Below, piece after piece: positions 1-6,588 of a stretch of 14,852 bases of DNA. Source of the stretch: Chrysochromulina tobinii (taxonomy: Eukaryota > Haptophyta > Prymnesiales > Chrysochromulinaceae). The translations under genes were made by a program, and so were the position numbers. How positions within the stretch are numbered: position 1 is the first letter of the stretch; every line of letters starts with the position of its first letter. The notes under the pieces were generated by a model. The model saw nothing but the letters and a program-made list of their open reading frames with translations, was not told the DNA's origin and searched no databases. Location of the stretch: contig JWZX01002319.1 in assembly GCA_001275005.1 (NCBI GenBank), positions 1-14,852 on the forward strand. Direction: 5' to 3'.

Positions 1-15
1 CACTGATATGGCAAA

Positions 16-75
16 GCACTGGGCACTGAGGGCGCAGAGAGCCCAGTGCACTCAGTGCACAGTGATTGCACTGTG
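16..75. repeat. Cluster of short inverted repeats built from cactg/cagtg units
   Basis: GCACTGGGC (16-24) is complementary to GCCCAGTGC (41-49). GCACTGAG (23-30) is complementary to CTCAGTGC (51-58). CACAGTG (58-64) and CACTGTG (69-75) form a 7-bp hairpin with a 4-base loop. The first two pairs interleave. No function can be assigned from the sequence. Confidence 0.4.
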
Positions 76-114
76 TGTGGTGTGGCCGCTTCGTGGCGGG
101 CAGCGGCGACAGCC

Positions 115-378
115 ATGATCGGCGACGGCACCGCGCAAGGATTTGCGCGCAGCGTCTTCGGCGATGCCGTGCAGCGGCTGGTGGCGGATGCAAAAGAGAA
201 GCACGTGCTCACGATCGTGCGGCTCGCGGGCGAGGAGACGGCGGCGCAGGTGGATGCGGAGCTCACGAAGAAGTTGCCGCTCGTCGGCCTCGGCGACGTC
301 GGCACTGTGGCTCGCAGCACACACCGCAGCGAGCTCACGCACCGATTGGGAGAGCAGCACAGTCGTGCCTTGACGTGA
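115..378 (+). CDS. Short unrecognised ORF, possibly the 3' part of a gene or a gene fragment
   Basis: An 87-codon frame opens at ATG 115 and ends with TGA at 376-378; the frame stays open upstream to about position 46, so it could also be a 3' exon of a gene starting left of the window. The central part is a charged, helix-forming stretch (FARSVFGDAVQRLVADAKEK, followed by a Glu/Ala/Asp/Lys-rich segment), which looks coding. I do not recognise a family. The first 55 bp recur at 864-919, where the frame is cut short, so the region has been duplicated. Moderate-low confidence that this is an expressed gene. Confidence 0.3.
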   Translation: MIGDGTAQGFARSVFGDAVQRLVADAKEKHVLTIVRLAGEETAAQVDAELTKKLPLVGLGDVGTVARSTHRSELTHRLGEQHSRALT

Positions 379-459
379 GTTTCACAGTTAACCGGCTTGA
401 GAGCCAAACACGTTTAAATGTGAAACTTTGACAGGAACGTTGGGCGTTAAACGGTAAAA

Positions 460-764
460 GTTGCCCCTTTGACTTCGACAGCGCCGGTTCTGTTCTAAGC
501 ACTAAGGTCAGGTCTAGCACCCCGGCCACTGCGCGCGAAAGACAAGGTATAGCTATAGGCTATAGAGCCTGATCCTGTTCCTGATTCGCGTTTGTCATCC
601 TTTGACTGTCACATGTCGTTTGTAGGTTTGTTGAGGTCCGGCCGCGCCCGTCTCCCGTCCAATTGGCGAATTGCGCCCGTCTCGGGTGATTTTTGTCGGG
701 GTCCGGCGCACCGTCTCATAGGGTGATTTTTGTTGTATCGTGTTGAAAGGTCCCGAGCCCCGAG
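460..764 (+). repeat. Dispersed repeat, copy 1
   Basis: This stretch is repeated in direct orientation at 3861-4179. The most conserved blocks are 464-530 (GACTTCGACAGCGCCGGTTC and what follows), the AATTGGCGAATTGCGCCCGT block near 660, and 735-764 (TTGTATCGTGTTGAAAGGTC and the following GAGCCCCGAG). Copy 1 has about 50 extra bases around 535-625. Inside the repeat, a unit with GGTCCGGC, GTCTC and GGGTGATTTTTG occurs twice (about 634-696 and 699-735). I see no protein domain or terminal inverted repeats, so the class (MITE, SINE or solo fragment) is open. Confidence 0.75.
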
Positions 765-863
765 CCGCAAGCACGGCTGGGGCAAGCTTCTGGTCGGAGG
801 CGACCCCGACGCCGCGACGCGATGGCGGCGCAGGCGTTCGCCGCGCTCCAGGCGGGCGAGGAT

Positions 864-919
864 GATCGGCGACGGCACTGCGCGAGGATTTGCGCGCAGC
901 GTCTTCGGCGATGCCGTGC
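864..919 (+). repeat. Partial second copy of the 115-378 ORF 5' end
   Basis: About 55 bases from ATGATCGGCGACGGCACTGC onward match 115-170 with only a few substitutions, then the similarity stops and an AT-richer tail with repeated ATGAGCGTG follows. The copy lies on the far side of dispersed repeat copy 1, giving the order ORF, repeat, truncated ORF copy. This points to a segmental duplication rather than a second working gene. Confidence 0.7.
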
Positions 920-936
920 GGTAGTATGAGCGTGCA

Positions 937-2144
937 ATTATGAGCGTGTGAGTATGTAGAGCGTGGTTACCTTTTTCCTCCTCATGACGACGCGGCCACT
1001 TGGAGGGCTCTCGCTCACGATCTGCTGCCCACCCGCGAGACCCGTGGCCACGACGAGAAGCGAGCGGGATTCGGCGAGGCGTAGGCGTGAAAACGTGGGG
1101 TCAGCGGGCAGGGGGGGGGCAGTGCGGGCGGCATTGGCGGGCGGTATTCCGGTATAGGCGACATCTGTGGTCGGTAGGAGGCGCCCGATGGCGCGTTCAT
1201 GGAGTTGGGGTTGGGTGGAGGGTGCTGCACCTATGCGTGGTTATGCGTGGTCAAATGGTGGCTGCTGTTGCGGCGGCGGCTGTTGCGGCGGCGGCTGTTC
1301 CGGCGGATCTGTAGCCCCGTCACCGCATACGACTGAAGCCATACTAAAGCCACACTGAAGGACTGATGTTGATGTCGAGGAGCTGATGAGCGGAGCTATC
1401 ATCCTAGCGCTCAACTACTCGAGACAGTGTTGTCCGGGAACGGGAAGCGCAAGGAGCTCTCGAAGCAGGAGTTGAGTATACTGTGCCTCGTCACGTCTTG
1501 AGATCTTCGAGCACAAGCTGCTGCTGCACTTGCGTAGGCCGGCCTAGGCGACATCCCCGAGCGCTTTGCGGCTGGTGTTGATCCTTCGCCATCGACACAT
1601 CATCTGTCTTTGCCCGCTTCCTGTACGATCAGATGCAGAACGTGTTTAACAGCAGGACTTACACGCAACGCTTCAAGGATGTGACGTGAAGACGTGGCTC
1701 GCTGCAGCCCTCGCCCAGCCAAGCACAGCCAGAGCCTTTGAGACGCTTGTGCAGGCAACCCAAAGCGACGCTCGCAGATGGGCCTGATGTTGCCGACGGC
1801 GCGTACGCTGCGCGACCTCTATAAGACCGAGATCGCGGCGGGTGCGTCCTAAGTGCGTCCGGCTCCGCCACCGATAGCACCGCTGCCGCAGCCATCACCG
1901 CTGCCATTGCTGCCGACTCTGCCGCCTCCGCCTCGGTCGACACGACGCCACCGCCTCCACACAGCCAATGCTCACCGCCGCTATACCTCGAGCTACCCTT
2001 GCCACACCTCCTCCACAGTCCAACATGGACGCAATGATGGAGGAGATGACTGCTCCTCATGCGATGATTGCTGCGGCTTGCTGCGGTGCTGTGCGCCAAG
2101 CGAGTGCAAATCGGCTGGCTCGAGCGCGCTCTTGTGAGCGAGCA
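937..2144. other. Gene-poor region with triplet low complexity and decayed coding traces
   Basis: No intact gene is visible. 1259-1305 holds about three copies of a 15-mer (GGCTGTTGCGGCGGC). 1865-1940 is an imperfect GCC/CCG triplet tract that would read as Ala/Pro. Short open stretches with protein-like composition occur at 1371-1430 and 1427-1501 in different frames, at 1590-1689 (a frame containing ARFLYDQMQNVFNSRTYTQR), and before the stop near 1850 (ARTLRDLYKTEIAAGAS). These may be remnants of one or more decayed genes, or exons I cannot join. Confidence 0.35.
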
Positions 2145-2555
2145 TCACCTTGCGGTTTGAGATGCCACCTCTTGGACCATGAAGTGTAAAGGCGGGGGCA
2201 GCCTCTTCACATGTGCCTTCTCTGCGGCGCGGTGAGCACCTTGCGATGCGCTGGAAGGGGCTTCCCCAATCATGCGTGTGACGTGCACGTTGCTCACGAC
2301 AAAATTGTTGACGTCTTTGAACAGGCGATAGCACTGAAATGAGTTGCACGCAATCTCGGAAATGCCTCTCAGGAGTGCTGCATGGCCTGCATCATGTTGG
2401 CGGGTTGTATCGCAGAGCTGCGCGTACTGGATGATCTCGGAGTCGCTCGGGGGATACCCCCGACCGTCGAGGAACAGCACACTGTGCAAGATTTGCCCGC
2501 AGCGACTCGCTTGCCGCAGTAGAAGCAGTCGCGCGACGTCATATGGCACGCGCAA
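2145..2555 (-). CDS. Weak hypothetical ORF or gene fragment
   Basis: A 136-codon minus-strand frame has protein-like composition in its first 95 residues (for example SDSEIIQYAQLCDTTRQHDA and SFQCYRLFKDVNNFVVSNVH), with helical hydrophobic spacing and several cysteines. There is no ATG near its 5' end; the frame only has a TTG there, so it would have to be an internal exon, a fragment or a pseudogene. The C-terminal 40 residues look random. I do not recognise a family. Overlapping plus-strand frames show nothing better. Confidence 0.25.
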   Translation of the reverse strand: MRVPYDVARLLLLRQASRCGQILHSVLFLDGRGYPPSDSEIIQYAQLCDTTRQHDAGHAALLRGISEIACNSFQCYRLFKDVNNFVVSNVHVTRMIGEAPSSASQGAHRAAEKAHVKRLPPPLHFMVQEVASQTAR

Positions 2556-2687
2556 AAAAAAACTGAAAACTTACGCAACTCATTATGGATAATTATGGAA
2601 TGAGATTTGCATGCCCCGCGACCGCCGACACAGGCACCAAAGAACCATCGATCCTTTTTGCACGCCGGACGCTATCCAGCGGCTGGC

Positions 2688-3647
2688 ATGTCGACGTCGC
2701 CGTCCTCCGCGATTCCCGACCAGGCGCCGCCGCCGCCGCCGTGCAAGGCTGCCCTTCCTCTTCACAACACGGTTTCTCGCAACACGGAGCGATGGGCGCC
2801 GCGGCCATGGATCTCGCACCTTCAAGGCCGCACGCTCGTCGAAGGCATCGCCGAGGCGTTTCGGCACCCCACTCCCGACTGCCCCGACCCCTTCGCCGAG
2901 CTCATGACGGTTGAGGACGCCGGCTGGGAGAACCTCTGCGGCGTCTTCGTGAGTGCAACCTACCCCGAAGGCAGGTTCTCGCCCGACGAGCGTGAGCGCA
3001 TGCGAGATGCCTTCCGGCGCAGGTTTTTCGAAGGCAGGCGCGACGGTCTCGCGCAGTTCCGCCGTGAGATCACCGAGTTCCAGAGCACGTCGCCCGACGA
3101 GGCCATGCAAATGTGCGCAGGCGCCTCGGCCTGGGCGGCCTTGCACCTCGTGATTTGCCTGACCTGCTCACCACCCGCGTGCAGGGAGCGAAGGCTCGGC
3201 GTGAACTTGTGCAGTGAAGAGAGCAGCCGAGTGCTGACGGCGTACTTCATGCTCGCGATGCTGCGCGGGTGCGGCGCGCTTGCCAGCCGCAAGGAGCTGC
3301 AGGACAAGGGGGTGCTCGAGGTCGACTGCCCCGTGTGCCTCGGTCAGTTCAAGGCAGGGAACGGAGTCGTCATCTTCCACGTGCTCGAGTGCGGGCATCG
3401 GTACGAAGCCACCCTCACTTGCGCCTTCCCGCGACCCATGTCCCACGACCCACGTGCATGCGTCGGTGCCGACGCCAAAGTCGACCGCCCCATCCCCGCT
3501 CGTTCCGATTGCAGGATCCACAAAGAGTGCCTGCTCCAAATCAAGAAGACGCCAGATGCCACCGGCGGCGGGATGCGCACGTGCCCGCTCTGCCGTGGCG
3601 CGTCGCGATCCATGTGCGCCTTTGCGATGCATGGCGCACTGAGGTGA
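2688..3647 (+). CDS. RING-H2 finger protein (putative E3 ubiquitin ligase), two exons
   Basis: Predicted exons are 2688-3400 and 3515-3647, giving 281 residues. ATG 2688 has G at -3; the frame is open further 5' but has no earlier ATG. The N-terminus is Pro/Ser-rich, the middle is Arg/Glu-rich and helical (around FSPDERERMRDAFRRRFFEG), followed by a Cys-containing segment (about 140-195). The C-terminus carries a canonical C3H2C3 RING: C214-x2-C217-x17-C235-x-H237-x2-H240-x2-C243-x17-C261-x2-C264, but only after the intron is removed. RING-H2 domains bind two zinc ions and recruit E2 ubiquitin-conjugating enzymes; target and compartment are unknown and no membrane span is evident. A GTGAGT at 2949 could serve as an alternative donor. 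A degenerate copy of the RING half lies just downstream. Confidence 0.65.
   Translation: MSTSPSSAIPDQAPPPPPCKAALPLHNTVSRNTERWAPRPWISHLQGRTLVEGIAEAFRHPTPDCPDPFAELMTVEDAGWENLCGVFVSATYPEGRFSPDERERMRDAFRRRFFEGRRDGLAQFRREITEFQSTSPDEAMQMCAGASAWAALHLVICLTCSPPACRERRLGVNLCSEESSRVLTAYFMLAMLRGCGALASRKELQDKGVLEVDCPVCLGQFKAGNGVVIFHVLECGHRYEATLTCAFPRPMSHDPRACVGADAKVDRPIPARSDCRIHKECLLQIKKTPDATGGGMRTCPLCRGASRSMCAFAMHGALR
3401..3514 (+). other. Intron within the RING-H2 gene
   Basis: GT at 3401 (CATCG|GTACGAAG) and AG at 3513-3514 (GATTGCAG|GATCC) bound 114 nt, a multiple of three with no stop, so the reading frame stays open if it is retained. Splicing joins CGH to IHKEC and restores exact RING-H2 spacing; retention inserts 38 residues between zinc ligands. 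Regulated retention would therefore switch the RING off. Confidence 0.7.
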
Positions 3648-3667
3648 GGTACATGACAAGGCGTCGG

Positions 3668-3866
3668 GATGCTGCGCTCGGGCGGCGTGCTTGCCAGCCG
3701 CCGGGAGCTGCAGGACAAGGGGGTGCTGCAGGTCGGCCGCCTCGGTCAGCCTGCGTCGGGGGGGCGGCTTCGTCACCTTCTCCGCGTGCGCGAGTGCGAG
3801 CACCGGTGCGAAGCCGCCCGCACACGCGCCGTCCCGCGCCCCCTCCCACGTGCATGCGTCGTTGCC
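3668..3866 (+). pseudogene. Degenerate tandem copy of the RING gene 3' half
   Basis: This matches 3257-3470: CTTGCCAGCCGC, GAGCTGCAGGACAAGGGGGT, CCTCGGTCAG and CCACGTGCATGCGTCG are all shared. The copy lacks the bases for the first zinc pair (CPVC), the CGH motif has decayed to CEH, and it stops before the second exon. It still contains the sequence corresponding to the start of the intron, with a GT at the donor, so it arose by DNA duplication and not from spliced mRNA. It merges into dispersed repeat copy 2 at about 3861. Confidence 0.7.
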
Positions 3867-4179
3867 CCTTTGACTTCGAGAGCGCCGGTTCTGTTCTAAG
3901 CACTAAGGTCAGGTCTAGCACCCCGGTCCCGGCCACTCGGCGCGTGCGTCCGTGAAACGCGCAGAGTGTAGGCCTGATCTTTTTGTTGAGCTTTGAGGTC
4001 CGGCCCGCCCCGTCTCCATCAATTGGCGAATCGCGCCCGCGTCGGGTGATTTTTGAATTTTCGATTGAATTTTGTCGATGTCGTGTTGAGCTTGAGGTCC
4101 CCGGCGCAGCGCGCACCGGTCTCATAGGGTGTTATAGGGTGATTTTCGTTGTATCGTGTTGAAAGGTCCCGAGCCCCGA
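3861..4179 (+). repeat. Dispersed repeat, copy 2
   Basis: Second copy of the repeat at 460-764, same orientation. The 3865-3935 block is almost identical to 464-530, and the end (TTGTATCGTGTTGAAAGGTC and the GAGCCCCGA following) matches too. The middle differs: copy 2 has an extra AT-rich segment (GAATTTTCGATTGAATTTTG) and a duplicated ATAGGGTG, and lacks about 50 bases present in copy 1. It sits directly against the truncated RING copy. Confidence 0.75.
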
Positions 4180-4773
4180 ACTAGCCCGATGCCCGCGGCT
4201 GCCCGGGCGTCTCGTGTCGGGATGATTCCGTCCACCATATGCGCCGGCGTTTTGAGCCGCGGTGCGCGGAACCGTCCCGGGTCTCGGGTGAAATATTTGT
4301 TGCTTTTGAGCCCCCGTCAAGCCCCCGGGACCCTTAAAAACGGAACGGAACACGGTCGAGGACACGAGAGAGCGAACGACGCGGTAACGCGCGAAGCGTC
4401 AATACTCGTCGCCTCCCAGCAGCACGCGCCATTCCGCCGCCGCCGATAGCTGAATCTATAATCACGCGTTCACACACGCCCGACCTTTACCCGACCTTAT
4501 CATCACTTGCGCACAGCATTCACACGGCCGCCACACAATCTCTGCCCAAACTCGCGCCCCGCATGCGCCGGCGAATCCAACACTGCTGCGTCTGGTCGAT
4601 GTGTGCCTGTGTCGCTCTCGGTCTCGCGCACCGAACACACTCACCCGGACAGTGTATGGACCTCCCGGCGCAATTCATCGCGGGTGTTTCGTCGAGTGGC
4701 TTCATCTCTGTTGGCAAGCATGGAAGGTGCAGCAGCGTGACCAGCCGCGGCGAAGCGCGCGGGGGTGTGTGTC
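4180..4773. other. Intergenic region containing the presumed 3' UTR of the GST-MsrA gene (minus strand)
   Basis: No gene is supported on either strand. Up to about 4450 the sequence is GC-rich and unremarkable. 4450-4773 should carry the 3' UTR of the minus-strand gene ending at 4774, where a SECIS element would be needed if its UGA is decoded as selenocysteine. The best structured candidate I found by eye is at 4624-4678 (minus), but it is weak. Confidence 0.4.
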
Positions 4774-6099
4774 CTACAAGCCCCATGCGGTGCCCGGCCC
4801 GCCTAGCGAGTCCCCGCCCTCGTTCTCACTCCAGTCGGGAAAGGGCTTGTTGTCGCGCACAAAGTGCTGATGATACTCTTCGGCGAGGTGCCAAGCACTC
4901 GGTGGGAGCACAGGAACGAGCTCCGCCATACCGGCCTCAGCCAAGACCGCCTTTGCTGTGCGAGTCTGCACGCCATCCCGCGCCCAGATCGCAATGCGAG
5001 TTTGCGCACGGCATAAGAGAGTGGATTCGCCCGCCATCGACGTGCCATTCGTTGGCCTCAGCCGTTGTACTCGTGCGTCCTGCGTGATACGGCGCACAAG
5101 CGCTTCGTAGCTCAGGACAGCCGGGTCGAATTCGAGCCGCATCGCCTCGGTATGTGTGTTGCGCTGGCTGCACACGTATTCGTACGTGAGGGGTAAGTCG
5201 GCCGACGGGTCGCCGTCTCGATCGCCTCCAGTGTAACCCACCCACGAGTTGATCACGCCAGGGAGCTGTGCATACTCGAGCTGCGGCTGGTGGAATCATC
5301 CGAGGCCCACCGTGGCCGTCTCCGTCGGAAGATGCGCCTCGCCAGGCGCACCCGGGCTCACATGGCAGACGTAGTACTGCCGTGCGGCTGTCGCCATCTC
5401 GGCATGTCCTGCCGTCGTCGCCATGACCGACGGTCGCGCCGCCACGGCCTTCATCCATGCGGCAGTGCGCGTGAGGCTCCGCTGCCGGCACAAGTCGAGC
5501 ACATCGAACCCTCGCCAATACGGGAGCATCGCGAGCATGCGTTCAACCCAAGGTGCAGCCACGCATTCCGCAAGAGAGAAGCTGCTCCCCAGAAGGAACA
5601 CTGCCGGGCACGCCTCCTGTCAGCTCAACTTCATGTCCGCCATCCACAGCCTATCTTCTACGGCTTGCAACGACTCCATGAGCCCAACGCAGCCGAATCT
5701 CGCCTCATCCTCGGACTCAGCCCCAAGCACCGCGTAGTACGCAGGCTCAACGGACTCAGTCCAAAGCTTGACGAAGGATTCAATTTCCGGCGCACGGGAC
5801 GCTGGAAGCAGGTCCACCTCGTCGGCCTTGTACGTGTGTGCAATGTGGCGGGCAATCTCGACGCTTTCGCTGATAACGGTGCCATCATCTAGCTCAAGCA
5901 ATGGCACCTTTCCAGTCGGAGATACAGCAAGAAATGCCTCCGGCTTGTCGCGCAGGTCGATGAGTGCGTGCTCAAACGAAGTTTGAGTTTCGAGCAGTGC
6001 GATCCACGGCCGTTGTGCAAATGGGCAGATGCCGCTGTTGAACAAGCGCAGCGCCTCTGCGAGCGGTAAACCGACCAATAGCAACGCGTTCACTCTCAT
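4774..6099 (-). CDS. Glutathione S-transferase-MsrA fusion, probable selenoprotein (two in-frame UGA codons)
   Basis: One uninterrupted minus-strand frame runs from ATG 6099 to TAG at 4774-4776 (441 residues), broken only by UGA at residues 160 and 268. Residues 1-18 resemble a signal peptide (MRVNALLLVGLPLAEA). Residues 19-200 are a GST of omega/DHAR-like type: active-site C25 in SGICPFAQRPW, the cis-Pro segment TGKVPLLELDDG, ISES at 76-79, and the C-terminal FLLGSSFSLAE at 168-178. Residues 262-411 are peptide methionine sulfoxide reductase A, which reduces Met-S-sulfoxide: ATVGLG-UGA-F aligns with the family's GCFW active site, followed by GYTGG (288-292), TYEYVC (305-310), HTEAMRLEFDP (315-325), an RAQTRIAI counterpart of QYRS (364-371), and HLAEEYHQ (404-411). 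UGA 268 is therefore exactly at the catalytic Cys, as in selenocysteine-containing algal MsrA. UGA 160 falls in a linker helix of the GST and has no such explanation. The gene lies downstream of heme oxygenase on the same strand. Confidence 0.72.
5296..5298 (-). other. UGA at the MsrA catalytic position, predicted selenocysteine codon
   Basis: The codon preceding TTC (Phe) in the motif G-[C/U]-F is TGA, in frame with clear MsrA sequence on its C-terminal side and GST plus linker sequence on its N-terminal side. Selenocysteine at this position is established for MsrA of some algae (Chlamydomonas). A random nonsense mutation hitting exactly the catalytic codon would be a coincidence. Confidence 0.7.
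5617..5661 (-). other. In-frame UGA in the GST half, with a possible 45-nt intron around it
   Basis: UGA lies at 5620-5622, after residues ADMKLS. A GTAGAAG donor at 5661 and a CTGACAG acceptor ending at 5617 bound exactly 45 nt in phase 0, so removing it would delete the stop and keep frame. However, it would also remove VEDRL, which looks like real GST helix, and 45 nt is very short. A second selenocysteine, a true nonsense mutation or a sequencing error remain possible. Confidence 0.3.
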
Positions 6100-6588
6100 G
6101 GTCAGACCCCGATCACACGCAAATGTGCTGGGGTTACTTGTAGGGCCTGTGAACGATAACAAGAGTCTCGAGGTATGCTCGAGTATGGGGCGTACATATT
6201 TCGATTATTGGTTAACATAGCTCGCGAGCTACAGCTAGTCACCTCGGGGTACGTGGTGTAGAGTGTGAATTGCCATGTGTAATTGAGTACTTAGTACTAA
6301 TACAACCTATCACGGTACAGGCTACGCTACAGCGGTCGTCGAGTGTCCTCAGTGCGACGAATTCATTCTGTTTGGGACGACAGTCGAGAAACTCATATCC
6401 GGCTCGCGCCATTGACGCAGACTTTCAACAGAACGACGGACGTCCACGTCGCGACGACGACGACTCTGACGCTCGAGGCTACCCGCCACAGAGCGTGATC
6501 GCCGCTCAATGGCAAGTGAAGCGGTGTGACCTCTGCGGCCGTGCGGCCGCTGACGTCAGCACGTCAATCTGCACGAGTACTCATGTAG
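6100..6588. promoter_or_regulatory. Intergenic region between heme oxygenase 3' end and GST-MsrA start, likely promoter of the latter
   Basis: No gene is supported. On the minus strand a CCAAT box (ATTGG at 6207-6211 on plus) lies about 110 bp upstream of the GST-MsrA ATG. GTAC occurs at 6192, 6249, 6287, 6294 and 6315, including the double palindrome AGTACTTAGTACT. The local sequence is more AT-rich than the flanking genes, as expected for a promoter. Confidence 0.35.

Noticed and set aside
335-529. Minus-strand frame containing GVLDLTLVLRTEPALSKSKG, also present in the second repeat copy
   Set aside because: The shared peptide reflects the conserved DNA repeat. Frames differ on both sides and no longer frame is kept, so coding is not supported.
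2583-3146. 187-codon minus-strand frame opposite the RING gene
   Set aside because: Antisense to a better-supported gene; composition is Arg/Gly/Ala noise.
3168-3803. 211-codon minus-strand frame across both RING copies
   Set aside because: Its apparent repeats simply mirror the plus-strand tandem duplication; no domain is visible.
5296-5601. Reading the GST C-terminus and MsrA as separate small genes starting at GTG codons
   Set aside because: All three segments are in the same frame, the breaks are single UGAs, and each segment lacks a start ATG but continues the previous fold.
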